A stretch of DNA of 64,000 bases, taken from positions 260,216-324,215 of the forward strand of contig PXRE01000011.1 of the NCBI GenBank assembly GCA_003021085.1. Direction: 5' to 3'. Numbering within the stretch: the stretch's first letter is position 1; each line of letters begins with the position of its first letter. The notes under the pieces were generated by a model. It was given only the letters and a program-made list of their open reading frames with translations, had not been told where the DNA came from and searched no databases. Positions 44,264 to 54,571 of the stretch are shown in pieces. Position numbers and translations under genes: made by a program. The DNA comes from Halobacteriales archaeon QS_1_68_20 (GTDB lineage Archaea; Halobacteriota; Halobacteria; Halobacteriales; PXRE01).

Positions 44264-44437
44264 ATGAGCGAGTTCACCGTACGCGGTTCGTTTCAGGCTC
44301 GTGACCGTCACCAGGAGTCGGAGAAATCCGTCGAGGCGCCCACCGAGTCGGTCGCCCGCGACCGGGTGTACGCGTCGTTCGGGAGCGAACACGGCCTGAA
44401 GCGCACCGAAGTCGACATCGAGGAGGTCCAGGCATGA
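44264..44437 (+). CDS. rpl18a: 50S ribosomal protein L18Ae/LX
   Basis: This 57-residue protein, MSEFTVRGSFQARDRHQESE onward to KRTEVDIEEVQA, matches archaeal LX (L18Ae/L20a) in length and sequence. It is normally next to tif6; here ~1.15 kb separates them. Its stop overlaps the pfdA start by 4 nt. Confidence 0.95.
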   Translation: MSEFTVRGSFQARDRHQESEKSVEAPTESVARDRVYASFGSEHGLKRTEVDIEEVQA

Positions 44438-44880
44438 GCGGTCGCCAGCAGATGCAGGAACTCTCCGAGCAGCTGGAGGCCCTGGAGTCCGAGCGCGAGA
44501 GCCTGGAGGAGGAAGTGGAGGACCTGCGCGACGAACAGACTGAGATCGACGAGGCCATCGATGCCGTCGAGACGCTGGAAACCGGCAGCACGGTGCAGGT
44601 GCCGCTGGGCGGCGGCGCGTACGCCCGCGCCGAGATCGCCGACATCGACGAGGTCATCGTCGAACTCGGCGGCGGCTACGCCGCCGAGCGAACCCAGGAC
44701 GGGGCCGCCGAGACCCTGGAGAGCCGCAAGGAGACCGTCGGTGAACGCATCGAGGACGTCCAGTCCCAGATCACCGAGATCGAGACGGAGATCGAGGAAC
44801 TCAGCCAGAAGGCCCGCCAGCTCCAGCAACAGCAGATGCAGCAGCAGATGCAGCAGCTCCAGCAGCAAGACGACGAGTAA
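44434..44880 (+). CDS. pfdA: prefoldin subunit alpha
   Basis: This 148-residue protein has the prefoldin alpha layout: an N-terminal helix (QQMQELSEQLEALESERESL), a beta-hairpin core (GSTVQVPLGGGAYARAEIAD; DEVIVELGGGYAAERTQDGA) and a C-terminal coiled-coil helix ending in a Gln-rich run. It forms the jellyfish-shaped chaperone with prefoldin beta. The stop codon overlaps the ftsY ATG (TAATG). Confidence 0.95.
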   Translation: MSGRQQMQELSEQLEALESERESLEEEVEDLRDEQTEIDEAIDAVETLETGSTVQVPLGGGAYARAEIADIDEVIVELGGGYAAERTQDGAAETLESRKETVGERIEDVQSQITEIETEIEELSQKARQLQQQQMQQQMQQLQQQDDE

Positions 44881-45988
44881 TGTTCGACGGGCTGAAGGAG
44901 TCGCTCGGACGCTTCCGCGACGACGTGGAGGAGGAAGTCGAAGAAGTCGACGAGGAGCCCGAAGCGACCGAGGGGGAAGACGAGTCCCGGCCCGCGGACG
45001 ACTCGGCCGAGGCCCCGGAGGCGGGGGCCGAGACGGCCGCCGATGTCGACGGCCCCGCCGACGAGACCAGCGCCGCGGCCGCCCCCGACCAGGGCGAGGC
45101 GGCGTCAAGCGGGCGAAGTCGATGGCGACGGGGAAGGTGTACATCGACGAGGAGGACCTGGAGGACCCGCTGTGGGAGCTGGAGATGGCCCTGCTGGAGA
45201 ACGACGTGGCCATGGACGTCGCCGAGGACCTGCTGGACCGACTCGGGGAGGAGTTGACCGGCGAGCGCAAGGCGGTCACCACCCGGACGGGTAGCGTCGT
45301 CGAAGACGCGCTGTACGACGCGTTGCTGGACGTGCTGTCGGTCGGCCAGTTCGACTTCGAGGAGCAAATCTCCGAACTCGTCGACTCGGACGCTCCCGCG
45401 GTGATCGTCTTCACCGGCGTCAACGGCGTCGGCAAGACGACCACCATCGCGAAGGTGAGCCGGTACCTGGAGGAGCGGGGCTACTCCTCGGTGCTGGCCA
45501 ACGGCGACACTTTCCGGGCGGGCGCCAACGAACAGATCGAGGAGCACGCCGACAACCTCGGCAAGAAGCTCATCAGCCACGAGCGCGGCGGCGACCCGGC
45601 GGCGGTCATCTACGACGCTGTGGAGTACGCCGAGGCCAACGACGCCGACGTGGTGCTGGGCGACACCGCCGGCCGCCTCCACACCGACGAGGGGCTGATG
45701 GACCAGCTCGAGAAGATCGACCGCGTGGTCGGCCCGGACCTGACTGTGTTCGTCGACGAGTCGGTCGCCGGCCAGGACGCCGTCGAGCGCGCCAAGGAGT
45801 TCGACGCCGCGGCCGAGATCGACGGTGCGATCCTGACGAAGGCCGACGCCGACGCCTCGGGGGGCGCGGCCATCTCAGTCGCCCACGTGACGGGCAAGCC
45901 CGTCCTGTTCCTGGGGGTCGGCCAGGGGTACGACGACCTCGACCGGTTCGACCCGGAGGAACTGGTCGAGCGGCTGCTCGGCGAGTAA
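44880..45988 (+). CDS. ftsY: signal recognition particle receptor FtsY, with an apparent frame shift
   Basis: The acidic N-terminal A domain (MFDGLKESLGRFRDDVEEEV...) is in the frame starting at 44880. The NG domain from ~45104 is in another frame: VKRAKSMATGKVYIDEEDLE, then P-loop TGVNGVGKTTTIAKVSRYLE, DGDTFRAG-type motif ANGDTFRAGANEQ, DTAGRLHTDEGLMDQLEKID, and TKADADASGGAAIS. The switch lies between ~45095 and 45107. A single-base indel would restore the frame, giving ~369 residues. FtsY docks the SRP-ribosome complex at the membrane and is needed for growth in tested haloarchaea. So this is either a sequencing error, or the NG domain is made from an internal start such as ATG 45122. Confidence 0.9.
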
Positions 45989-46089
45989 GCGGCCGCTACG
46001 GCGGCCTAGTTTCGAAAAACCGTCTGGCGCGTTTTTGGCCGTCCAGTCGTAACTCCGTACGACTGCGCGCCGCCCGCGCGATTACCACT

Positions 46090-46782
46090 ATGTCACCAGT
46101 TCCCCGTGATTCGGTCAGCATGGTACTGCTCGTCGTCGCCCTGGTCGTCGCGGCGGGGTTCGTCGTCCCGTCGGGCACGCAGGCCCCCGCCGTCGCCGGC
46201 CAGGAGGAGACGCCGACGCCGACCCCGGAGCCGCCCGGGACGGCGACGTTCGAGAACGGATCGTACCTCACGACGCCCGAGGAGCCGATCGAAATTACCG
46301 TCGAACTCCAGGACGTCGAGCAGGCGTCCGTCCGGGTCGGCGACGAGACGACGCCGTACGACGCGAACCTCACCCTCGTCGACGGCGACGGCGACGGCAA
46401 CGTCACGATGGTGTTCGACCCGAGCGCCAGCCCCGAGGAGATGTTCACGGTGGCCGGCGACGCCGACGAACTGACGGTCGAGAACCAGACCGGCTTCGAG
46501 GACGCCGACCTGGTCAACGTCCCCATGTCGGCGATGGTCCAGGGCGTCGAGACGGGCGTCACGACCGTCCTCGTCCGGGCGGAGGACCCCGAGACCCTGA
46601 CGCCGACCCCGACCCAGACGCCGACGCCCACGCCGACGCCCGAAGAGACGCCGACCGAGACGCCCGGTAACGGCGGTGACGGCGGTGACGGCGGGAACGG
46701 CGAGGGGACGCCCGGGTTCGGGCCGGTGGTCGCGATCGTCGCCCTGGTGATCGCGGCGCTCGCCGCGGTCCGCCGGCGCTGA
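46090..46782 (+). CDS. short PGF-CTERM surface protein with BGTF-like domain
   Basis: This 230-residue protein has a signal peptide at ~10-35 (SMVLLVVALVVAAGFVVPSG). A beta domain follows (PIEITVELQDVEQASVRVGD, then YDANLTLVDGDGDGNVTMVF) that mirrors the first domain of the larger surface protein at 26.6 kb (VTVVDGDGDGSVTVAW). A Thr/Pro stalk leads to the C-terminal GTPGFGPVVAIVALVIAALAAVRRR, the PGF-CTERM archaeosortase signal. It is a lipid-anchored, probably glycosylated cell-surface protein. Confidence 0.88.
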   Translation: MSPVPRDSVSMVLLVVALVVAAGFVVPSGTQAPAVAGQEETPTPTPEPPGTATFENGSYLTTPEEPIEITVELQDVEQASVRVGDETTPYDANLTLVDGDGDGNVTMVFDPSASPEEMFTVAGDADELTVENQTGFEDADLVNVPMSAMVQGVETGVTTVLVRAEDPETLTPTPTQTPTPTPTPEETPTETPGNGGDGGDGGNGEGTPGFGPVVAIVALVIAALAAVRRR

Positions 46783-46905
46783 GTCCCCCTCCGTTCGCGG
46801 CTCGTTCTGCAGGCGGACCGCTCGTACCCCCGGTCGCCCGGGCAGTTACGGCTCCCAGCCGGAGAAACTTTAAGCACGCTCCGAGAACACGGTCATCGAG
46901 ACGGC

Positions 46906-47796
46906 ATGACAGACGAGGGGCGCGCCCCCCGGCTCTGTGTCACCAACGCCAAAGGGGGGACCGGGAAGACGACGGTGGCGATCAACATCGCGGGGGCGCT
47001 GAACGACCGCGGGCACGACGTGCTGCTCGTCGACACGGACCCGCTGGGCAACGCGACCGAGGGGCTCGGCTTCCTGGAGGACTACTACGCCGAACCGCCG
47101 ACGGTCTTCGACGCGCTCACCGACCACCGGCAGCGGGACGTAGTCGACGACGTCATCGTCGCCCACGAGGAGATGGACGTGTTGCCCGCCGCCGTCGACA
47201 TGCAGGACGCCGAGCGGGAGTTGACCATCGCCGACCTGATGGCCCGCCTGGCGGAGACGCCGGGCGCCGACCCGGACGCGCTGACGCCCCACGCCGTGAA
47301 CATGACGCCGGAGGCCATCTCGGCCCCCCACGCGAAAGACCAGCTCTCGAAGGTGCTCGACGCGGTCGAGCGCCCGTACGACTACGTCGTCATCGACTCG
47401 CCGCCGTACTTCGGCGAACTGCTGGACTCGAGCATCTACGCCGCCGGCAACATCGTCGTGCCGGCGCTGACCGAGTCCGCCAGCCAGGGCGGCATCGAGA
47501 TGCTGTTCGACCGCGTGGACGCGCTGGGCCGGGAGACCGGCGCGACGATCCGCGTGCTCGGGGCCGTCGCCAACCGCATCGAGACGACCAACGAGGACCA
47601 GCGGATGCTGTCGTGGTTGCAGGAGGCCTTCGAGGGCGTCCCCGTCTGGGAGGTCCGCAAGCGGGTCGTCCTCCAGCGGGCGTTCGCCCGGGGGGTCTCG
47701 GTGTTCAAGTACAGCGCCGGCAGCGACGCCACGCGGTGGTTCGACGCCATCGCCGCCGACGTCGAGCGGCAACTCGGACCGGAGGCCAGAGCATGA
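46906..47796 (+). CDS. ParA/MinD-family partition ATPase (orphan)
   Basis: This 296-residue protein has the deviant Walker A loop NAKGGTGKTTVAINIAGAL at ~14-32, Walker A' VLLVDTDPLGNATEGLG, and Walker B YDYVVIDSPPYFGELLDSSI near ~164. It is co-translated with the next gene (4-nt overlap). No ParB or parS is seen nearby. The haloarchaeal SojA group behaves like this: chromosomal ParA ATPases that position DNA or protein complexes on the nucleoid. Confidence 0.93.
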   Translation: MTDEGRAPRLCVTNAKGGTGKTTVAINIAGALNDRGHDVLLVDTDPLGNATEGLGFLEDYYAEPPTVFDALTDHRQRDVVDDVIVAHEEMDVLPAAVDMQDAERELTIADLMARLAETPGADPDALTPHAVNMTPEAISAPHAKDQLSKVLDAVERPYDYVVIDSPPYFGELLDSSIYAAGNIVVPALTESASQGGIEMLFDRVDALGRETGATIRVLGAVANRIETTNEDQRMLSWLQEAFEGVPVWEVRKRVVLQRAFARGVSVFKYSAGSDATRWFDAIAADVERQLGPEARA

Positions 47797-48284
47797 CCGA
47801 ACCGACCGACGAGGAGATCGAACGCGCCGAGCGCGTCAGACGACTCCGCGACGGCGAAGCGCTCCCCCGGCGGGAGCGCCGCCGGCCCGACCCGCCAGAG
47901 GAACTCGACGCCGCGGCCGCCGACGCCACCGGCGCCAGCGAGTCCACCGAGTCCGCCGACCGGAGCGGCACGGCCGAGGCGGGCACCGAGCCGACCGGCC
48001 CCCACGATGGACCGCTCCAGCCCGGGGAGGCGTGGGCGCCGCCCGACGACGCCCCCGACGACCTGACGGTCGCGTCGCTGTTCCTCCAGGAAGACCTCGA
48101 AGCGAAGCTTGTGGACCTGGAACGGCGGCTCGACGAGCAGTACGGCGGCCAGTACGGCGACATCGACGGTCCCCGCCACGTGCGGCCGCTGGCGCTGTAC
48201 CTCGGCATCCGCCAGATCGACAAACTCGACGTCGGCGAGATGCACGCGCTGTTCCGGAACATCGACGAGATCGAACCGCCGTAG
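47793..48284 (+). CDS. acidic partner protein of ParA
   Basis: This 163-residue protein starts MTEPTDEEIERAERVRRLRD. The N-terminal half is disordered (Ala/Glu/Ser/Thr-rich). The C-terminal ~75 residues are conserved-looking: DDLTVASLFLQEDLEAKLVD, then HVRPLALYLGIRQIDKLDVG, ending EMHALFRNIDEIEPP. The start overlaps the ParA stop, so the two are coupled, and it may be the adaptor that connects ParA to its cargo. The family is not recognised. Confidence 0.8.
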   Translation: MTEPTDEEIERAERVRRLRDGEALPRRERRRPDPPEELDAAAADATGASESTESADRSGTAEAGTEPTGPHDGPLQPGEAWAPPDDAPDDLTVASLFLQEDLEAKLVDLERRLDEQYGGQYGDIDGPRHVRPLALYLGIRQIDKLDVGEMHALFRNIDEIEPP

Positions 48285-48717
48285 TCCGGCCCGGCCCGGC
48301 AGGTACAGGTGACACCCCGTTCGTCGAAACATCCATTCCTTCGCTGAGTAATCCTTAGCCGCCGGCGTCCCCTCGACCACGTTCTCGTGTAACCGGACGT
48401 GTGCCGTAGACGTTCTCGTAGTAGCAGTGGAGAAAGCCCCGAAAGAGATCCGGTGGCTGATGTACTCGTGTTCGCCCCCGGCGAGCGGAGGGCGAACACG
48501 TCGTACGAAGCCACGTCTTGCAGGGCGTCGGTACTGCTGGACACAGTTTCCAAACCCTGCGGCCTCCGTTGGGAGGCTTTCTATGACACGCTCACACTTA
48601 TCAACAGCACACGTCAATCGCCGTCCGTGTGACGGTGCGCGCACGGAGTAGGCTGGACGTACAGCAGCGTTCAGCCTCACGCGGATTCGGTGTGGACGAC
48701 AACCGGACTGGGTTACA
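48285..48717. other. 433-bp spacer, nothing convincing
   Basis: No ORF has protein character and no RNA fold is obvious. The minus strand reads SLPTEAAGFGNCVQQYRR in one frame, which could be a mobile-element remnant, but I could not support this. Confidence 0.3.
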
Positions 48718-51247
48718 ATGATAAAGACGCTCGTCGAGAAGACAGCCGACATCGTAACGACGCACGATCGTTTAGTCATTTTGTTGATGGTGGTCTTGAC
48801 TGTCGGTGTCGTCGTGGGTGTCGGATAGAACACCGGCGGGGGAACCAGTACCGCGGCAGCTATCGACGTCGATGACACGGAGGTGGTCAGGGCTTCGGAG
48901 TATCTCTCGGACAACTACGGTACCGACTCAAGGACTAGGATGGAGTTCGTGTACGTGCGAGCGGACGACGGGTCGGTACTCTCTCGGGGGCTGCTGATCG
49001 CAGCGATCGACTACCAGCGGACCATGCTCGACGAGGGCACAGTGGCCAACTCGCTCGCCGATATGGGGTCTATGGACCGCCAAACATCGTCGCCACGAAA
49101 CTCGCCAACGAGTCTGACCTGACCCTTGCCGAGCAGCGGGCGGCGCTCGAATCGGCGACCGACGAGGAGGTCCGCCAGGTCGTTGCGTCGACGTTCACTG
49201 GCGGGGAGACGACGAGTGCGCTCCTCCCGACCAGTTACGAGCCGGGGACTGCTCGGTCGACGGGGATGCGGCTCGCGTTCGAGTTCGAGGCAACCGACGA
49301 GGAGGGCAACCCGACCGTACCCCCCGAAGCGGAGCGAACGCTGCGCGAAACCGCCGCCGACTACGAGTCGGCGGATCTCTTTTCCCGTCGGGAGCGCGAC
49401 TTGGTCCCAATTCAACCAGAACTATCTCGTCGACACACTCTGGCTTGTCCTGCCGCCGATCCTGGTCGTGATGCTGCTCGTGCTCGCGTTCGCGTACCGG
49501 GACGTCGTCGACGTGGTCGTCGGGATGGTTGGGACGATCGTCGCGCTGCTCTGGACGTTCCGGCTGATGGGATGGTTCGGGCTGTTCGACCGACAGGTCG
49601 CGCTCGTCGCCCCGGTGTTGATAATCGCCCCGAGCATCGACTTCGGGCTCCACGTGTTATGCGGTATCGCGAACGAGACGGGGCGGAGAGCGGGATCCGC
49701 ACCTCGATGGCCCGGTCGATGGGTCGATCATTTTCGCCTTCGTGCTGGTGACGGTCACAGCCGCGATCGGCTTCCCGTCGACAGCCACGAGTCCGGTTCC
49801 GGTGATCCGCGATCTGGGCCTCGCCATGACTCTCGGGGTGATCGCCTCGCTGGTAATATGCGTGACGCTGGTGCCGGCGCTGAAGATCACCATCGACGGG
49901 CTGCTCCGGCGCGTCGGCTTCGACCGACACAAGGCCGCGCTCGGACGAGGCAAGTACCTCCGACGGTGGCTGCTGACGAGCGTCGCGGCAGCCCGCCGGG
50001 CTGCCCCCGCGGTGATCGCGGTCACCGTCCTCGTCAGCGCGATTGGGAGGATCGCGTTCACCGAACTCGATCGGGACGCGTCCCAGGACGTCGATCTGGA
50101 GGTCGCTGACTGGAAGGAAGACCTCCCGGGGCCAACGGGCTTCGACGCCTTCGAGTCCGCCGCCGCAGAGCGCATCTTGTTCGAACAGCGGTTCCAGCCC
50201 GAAGGCGGTGGGTCCGACCCCACCAGAAGCCTCTCGCACACGCAGTTCCTGATAAGGGGTAACGTGACCGATCCGGCGGCCATGAACGCGATCACCGCTG
50301 CCGAGGAGGCCGCCAGGACGGCCGACGAGAGCGTCGTTCTCAAGCAGGGCAACACCGTCGACGTCGTCTCGCCCCTGTCGGTGATGGAGGCGGCCGCGGC
50401 TGCGAACTCGTCGTTCGCACAGACGTTCGAGGCGGCGGACGCGGATGGCGATGGCGTTCCCGACCAGAACGTCGAGCGGCTGTACGACGCACTGTTCGCG
50501 GTCGCCCCGGAACAAGCTTCCCGGGTGATTGAACGAACCGACGACGGGCAGTACCAGTCGTTGCGGCTGATCGTGCCGGCCAGGTCGCCAGCCAACAGCA
50601 ACCGGGCGGAGACGATGTACGGAATAGCCGACTCGATGGAGGAGGCGTCGGGACTGACGGTGACGGCCGTCGGTGCCGGAACGTTCAACGACGTCGGACT
50701 CTCCAGGCTTACCAACGGCATCGTCACCACGATGCTGCTGGCGCTGGCGGCGGTGCTCGTCCTGCTCGTCCTGGTGTTCCGGCTGGAGTACAACAGCATG
50801 TTGCTTGGCGTACTCACCGCCTTGCCGATCGTTCTCGCGCTCGGGATCGTGTTCGGCAGCATGTACCTCGCCGACGTGCCGCTCACCTTCGAGACGGCGC
50901 TGCTGATCAGCATCACGATCGGACTCGGGATCGACTACAACATCCACGTCAGCGACCGGTTCCGGCAGAAGCTCGACCGCGGGGCCGACCTGACCACGAC
51001 ACTCACCAGAGCAGTCACCGGAACCGGCGGAGCGTTGTTGGGCAGCGCGTTGACGTCTGGGGCGGCGTTCACGCTTATGATCATCTCGCCGGATCCGCGG
51101 TTGCAGTCGCTCGGGGTGATCGTCGCCGTCGCGTTGGGCGTGTCCTTCCTGTTGAGTGTGTTCGTCCTCCCGAGCATGCTGTGGCTCTGGGCCCGACGGG
51201 AGGACGACTACGAGGTCGACAGCGATTCAGTCTCGGTGAGCGACTGA
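48718..51247 (+). pseudogene. RND/MMPL-superfamily exporter, multiply broken
   Basis: Pieces in changing frames form one large transporter. The start is MIKTLVEKTADIVTTHDRLV plus helix 1, then an in-frame TAG at 48826-48828. The same frame continues (TAAAIDVDDTEVVRASEYLS...MEFVYVRADDGSVLS) to ~49080, then shifts to NIVATKLANESDLTLAEQRA and MRLAFEFEATDEEGNPTVPP. It shifts again near 49410 to QNYLVDTLWLVLPPILVVML...LIIAPSIDFGLHVLCGI and at ~49690-49740 to the final long frame (VTVTAAIGFPSTATSPVPVI...). The last part holds a second set of helices with SITIGLGIDYNIHVSDRFRQ. It has at least one stop and three frame shifts, so it is a dead gene. The last open frame (49742-51247) could still yield a 501-residue fragment. 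Confidence 0.85.
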
Positions 51248-51562
51248 CATCCGCCGGGCGAACTACCCGGCGCAGGCCGATCCGGCGGCGACGAGTTCAA
51301 TAAAGCGAGGATTCGTCCGGGTTGAGGGAGTCCCGACGAGAAACCGTTGCCTGATCCCTGCTTCCGCCGGGACGAATTCGGGACTCCCACCACCTCGACG
51401 GTCGAGTGAGCCCGGTGACGGCGGGTCCCGAGCCCTCCGGACAGGTTCCGGCGCCGGCCGGCGCGTCCCACGACCGCAGGCGGCGGTCGAGCGCCTGCCG
51501 CAGTTCTGCCGGGGACGGCGGAGACAAAGACTTTACCGCGCCGACGTGCTACGGGTCGTCAA
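51248..51562. other. 315-bp spacer before srp54, no gene seen
   Basis: No ORF, tRNA or repeat is supported. It contains a degenerate inverted repeat (gagggagtcccgacg / aattcgggactcccacc at ~51326-51392), which could be a terminator or regulatory stem. An SRP RNA was considered because of srp54, but its conserved loops were not found. Confidence 0.4.
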
Positions 51563-52957
51563 ATGGTACTCGACGACCTGGGAAGTTCGTTGCGGGGCAC
51601 CCTCGACCGGCTCCGCGGGAAGTCCCGCATCAGCGAGGAGGACGTCGAGGAGGTCGTCAAGGAGATCCAGCGGTCGCTCTTGCAGGCCGACGCCGAGGTC
51701 TCGCTGGTGATGGACCTCTCCGACAGCATCAAGGAACGTGCGCTGGAGGAGGAACCGCCCGCCGGGACGACCGCCCGGGATCACGTCCTCCGGATCGTCT
51801 ACGAGGAACTCGTCGACCTCGTCGGCGACTCCACCGAGATTCCCCTCGAAGAACAGACCATCCTGCTGGCCGGCCTCCAGGGGTCCGGGAAGACCACCAC
51901 CGCCGCGAAGATGGCGTGGTGGTTCAGCAAGAAGGGCCTGCGGCCCGCCGTCATCCAGACGGACACCTTCCGGCCGGGCGCCTACGACCAGGCTAGGGAG
52001 ATGGCCGAGCGCGCCGAGGTCGAGTTCTACGGCGATCCCGACGAGGACGACCCCGTCAAGATCGCCCGCGACGGTCTCGAGGCGACCGAGGACGCCGAGG
52101 TCCACATCGTCGACACCGCCGGCCGGCACGCCCTTGAGGACGAACTCATCGAGGAGATCGAGGAGATCGAGTCGGTCGTCGACCCGGACCTGAACCTGTT
52201 GGTGCTGGACGCCGCCATCGGCCAGAACGCCAAAGAGCAGGCCAGCGAGTTCGACGATGCCATCGGCATCGAGGGCGTTGCGATCACGAAGCTCGACGGT
52301 ACTGCGAAGGGTGGTGGCGCCCTGACGGCGGTCGACGAGACGGGCGCGACCATCGCCTTCCTCGGGACCGGAGAGGGCGTCAAGGACGTCGAGCGGTTCG
52401 AGCCCAGCGGCTTCATCTCGCGGCTGCTGGGGATGGGCGACCTCAAGCAGCTGACCGAGCGCGTCGAGCGCGCAATGGCCGAGACCGAGGAGGAAGAGGA
52501 GGACTGGGACCCCGAGGACATCATGGACGGGTCCTTCACCCTCAAGGACCTCCGCAACCAGATGCGGGCGATGAACAAGATGGGGCCGCTGGACCAGGTG
52601 ATGGACATGATTCCCGGCCTCGGCGGGAGCATGATGGACCAGTTGCCCGACGACGCCATGGACGTCACCCAGGACCGGATGCGGACCTTCGAGGTCGTCA
52701 TCGACTCGATGACCGAGGAGGAACTGGAGAACCCCCGGCAGATCGGCGCGAGTCGGATCGAGCGCATCGCCCGGGGGAGCGGCACCGACGAGGACGCCGT
52801 CCGCGAACTGCTCGAACAGCACCGCGTGATGGAGCAGGCGATCAAGCAGTTCCAGGGCATGGGCGACGCCGACATGCAGCGCATGATGAAGCAGATGCAG
52901 CAGGGCGGCGGTGGCGGCATGGGCGGCATGGGCGGCGGTGGCGGCCCGTTCGGATAG
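51563..52957 (+). CDS. srp54: signal recognition particle 54 kDa protein
   Basis: This 464-residue GTPase has an N domain ([20 protein letters not shown]), a G domain with P-loop [20 protein letters not shown] near ~97-116, [20 protein letters not shown] and [16 protein letters not shown] Met-rich M domain follows ([20 protein letters not shown]) and ends in a Gly/Met tail. It binds SRP RNA and hydrophobic signal sequences and pairs with FtsY, encoded ~6 kb upstream. It is complete and in one frame. Confidence 0.98.
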   Translation: MVLDDLGSSLRGTLDRLRGKSRISEEDVEEVVKEIQRSLLQADAEVSLVMDLSDSIKERALEEEPPAGTTARDHVLRIVYEELVDLVGDSTEIPLEEQTILLAGLQGSGKTTTAAKMAWWFSKKGLRPAVIQTDTFRPGAYDQAREMAERAEVEFYGDPDEDDPVKIARDGLEATEDAEVHIVDTAGRHALEDELIEEIEEIESVVDPDLNLLVLDAAIGQNAKEQASEFDDAIGIEGVAITKLDGTAKGGGALTAVDETGATIAFLGTGEGVKDVERFEPSGFISRLLGMGDLKQLTERVERAMAETEEEEEDWDPEDIMDGSFTLKDLRNQMRAMNKMGPLDQVMDMIPGLGGSMMDQLPDDAMDVTQDRMRTFEVVIDSMTEEELENPRQIGASRIERIARGSGTDEDAVRELLEQHRVMEQAIKQFQGMGDADMQRMMKQMQQGGGGGMGGMGGGGGPFG

Positions 52958-52996
52958 CCCACACGTTTTATCTTCCCGCGGTCGAACCCGGGGCCG

Positions 52997-53635
52997 ATGG
53001 CCGACGGCGACCGGTCGATGGAGGCCCGCATCGAGCAACTGGTCGAGCTGGAGGAGGAACTGACCAGCGGCGAGTCGGCCGTGCGAGACTCCGGCGAGGC
53101 CACCAGCGACCGCGTCTACACCGAGGGGATCGTCGCCGGCGCGACCAAGGTCCCCGCCGCGGACGTCCCCGACGACTATCCCGTTCCCATCGAGACCGAG
53201 CAGGCGCTCCGGGTCGACGTCGACGTGGGCGAGGGGACCGTGGCGACGTACATGGAGTGGGACGTCGACGGGGCCGGCCGGGGCCACGTCGAGCAACTCT
53301 TGGACGTGCTGGACCGCGACCCTGGCGAATTCGCGGAGATTTTCGGGGATCGGGTGGCGTTGGACCGGCGCGGGGGGTACTACGGCATCCACGCCGACCG
53401 GACTGCCGAGATCCACGGGGCCGAGGCGGCCCGCGAGGACTCGGGTGTCCGCCGCACGCCGGAGGGGAATCCCCGCCAATTTGCTTTTCAGGGCCGTCCC
53501 GGATTCTACTCGTCCCCGTCGACGGGTTCGCGCTCCGGCCGGGCGAACTCGGGCAGGTCGTCGATGACGACGACGGCCTCGCCCTCGATGACCGATTCGC
53601 CGTCCCCGCGGTGGACGTCGGTCGACAGCACGTAG
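52997..53635 (+). CDS. haloarchaeal hypothetical protein with suspect C-terminus
   Basis: The 212-residue frame starts MADGDRSMEARIEQLVELEE, 37 bp after srp54. Residues 1-155 look real: a helical N-terminus, then ATKVPAADVPDDYPVPIETE and DVDVGEGTVATYMEWDVDGA, a small alpha/beta domain. After ~GAEAAREDSGVRRTPEG (residue ~158) the composition changes to Ser/Arg/Thr-rich and the frame runs 130 bp into the convergent CBS-MaoC gene, where it is only the antisense shadow. The natural end is probably lost by a frame shift near 53460. Confidence 0.6.
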   Translation: MADGDRSMEARIEQLVELEEELTSGESAVRDSGEATSDRVYTEGIVAGATKVPAADVPDDYPVPIETEQALRVDVDVGEGTVATYMEWDVDGAGRGHVEQLLDVLDRDPGEFAEIFGDRVALDRRGGYYGIHADRTAEIHGAEAAREDSGVRRTPEGNPRQFAFQGRPGFYSSPSTGSRSGRANSGRSSMTTTASPSMTDSPSPRWTSVDST

Positions 53636-54441
53636 CGGTTCCGGCCGAGGTCCTCGACCACCTTGCAGGTGGCCGTGAGGCGGTCGCCCACGTCCATGGG
53701 GTTCTGGAACGAGAGGTCCTGGCTGAGGTAGATGGTCAGTCCCGGGAGCCTGGCGAGCGCGGCGCTGATCAGGCCGCCGACGAGCGTGCCGTGGACGATG
53801 CGGCGGCCGAACCGCGTCGCCCCGGCGAACTCGTCGTCCAGATGCAGGCGGTTTGTGTCGCCGCTGGCCTCCGCGAACGAGTGGACGTCCTCGTCGTCGA
53901 CGGTCTTCGAGAACTCGACGCGGTCCCCGACCTGGATGCCCTCCTCGGCGCCGGTGACCGTCTCGAACTCCCAGTCGTCGCGCTCGTAGGTGGTCTCCGG
54001 CCGGACCCGGTAGCGCGGTTCGTCCCCCTCGTCGTGGTCGTCAACCCACTGGCGGTGGACCACCTGCGGGATGTAGTGGCCGAGGTCGGTCGTCGTGACG
54101 ACGCCGACGAGTTCACCGTCCGCCATCACGGGCAGTTTCGGCACGTCGTGTTCCCGGAGGCGTGCGGCCGCTTCGACGACGGAGGCGTCGGCGTCGACGG
54201 TGTACAGCGGCGCGGACATCACGTCCGCGACCGTCGTCGCCCCGGGGTCGGCGCCGTCCGCGAGTACGCCCACGAGGTCGGCGTCGGTGACGATGCCCGT
54301 CGGTTCGCCGTCCGCCACCACGACCAGCGACCCGATTCCCGCGGCCCGCAGGCGTTGGGCGACGTCCCGGACCGACGCGTCCGCCGTGACGGTCTCGGCC
54401 GGTTCGGTCATCACCTCCGCGACCCTGATTCCGATTGGCAT
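53506..54441 (-). CDS. CBS-pair plus MaoC-like hot-dog fold protein
   Basis: This 311-residue fusion starts MPIGIRVAEVMTEPAETVTA. Two CBS domains (VADGEPTGIVTDADLVGVLA; VMADGELVGVVTTTDLGHYI) fill ~1-125. A MaoC dehydratase-type domain covers ~165-300: FSKTVDDEDVHSFAEASGDT then NRLHLDDEFA, the D-x(4)-H motif for enoyl hydration, and FGRRIVHGTLVGGLISAALA. It may be an acyl-CoA hydratase or binding protein regulated by adenylates. Confidence 0.92.
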   Translation of the reverse strand: MPIGIRVAEVMTEPAETVTADASVRDVAQRLRAAGIGSLVVVADGEPTGIVTDADLVGVLADGADPGATTVADVMSAPLYTVDADASVVEAAARLREHDVPKLPVMADGELVGVVTTTDLGHYIPQVVHRQWVDDHDEGDEPRYRVRPETTYERDDWEFETVTGAEEGIQVGDRVEFSKTVDDEDVHSFAEASGDTNRLHLDDEFAGATRFGRRIVHGTLVGGLISAALARLPGLTIYLSQDLSFQNPMDVGDRLTATCKVVEDLGRNRYVLSTDVHRGDGESVIEGEAVVVIDDLPEFARPEREPVDGDE

Positions 54442-54571
54442 TCGCCCGTCCCTTCGGCCGCACGGCCTATGAACCCTTGCCGCCGCCGGACCGCTCTCGA
54501 CGCTGGCCGTCCGGCTCGACCGGCAGTTCACCAGTCGACGGGCCTATAGGGGCGGCGGCGCAAGCGCGCAC

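Noticed and set aside
45090..45125. Programmed ribosomal frameshift in ftsY
   Set aside because: No slippery heptamer or strong downstream structure is apparent; sequencing error or an internal start is simpler.
48285..48717. Insertion sequence remnant
   Set aside because: One frame looks vaguely transposase-associated, but no terminal repeats, target duplication or catalytic motif is visible.
51248..51562. Possible SRP RNA upstream of srp54
   Set aside because: The conserved S-domain loops and Alu-type end were not found, and the stretch reads as spacer with one imperfect inverted repeat.
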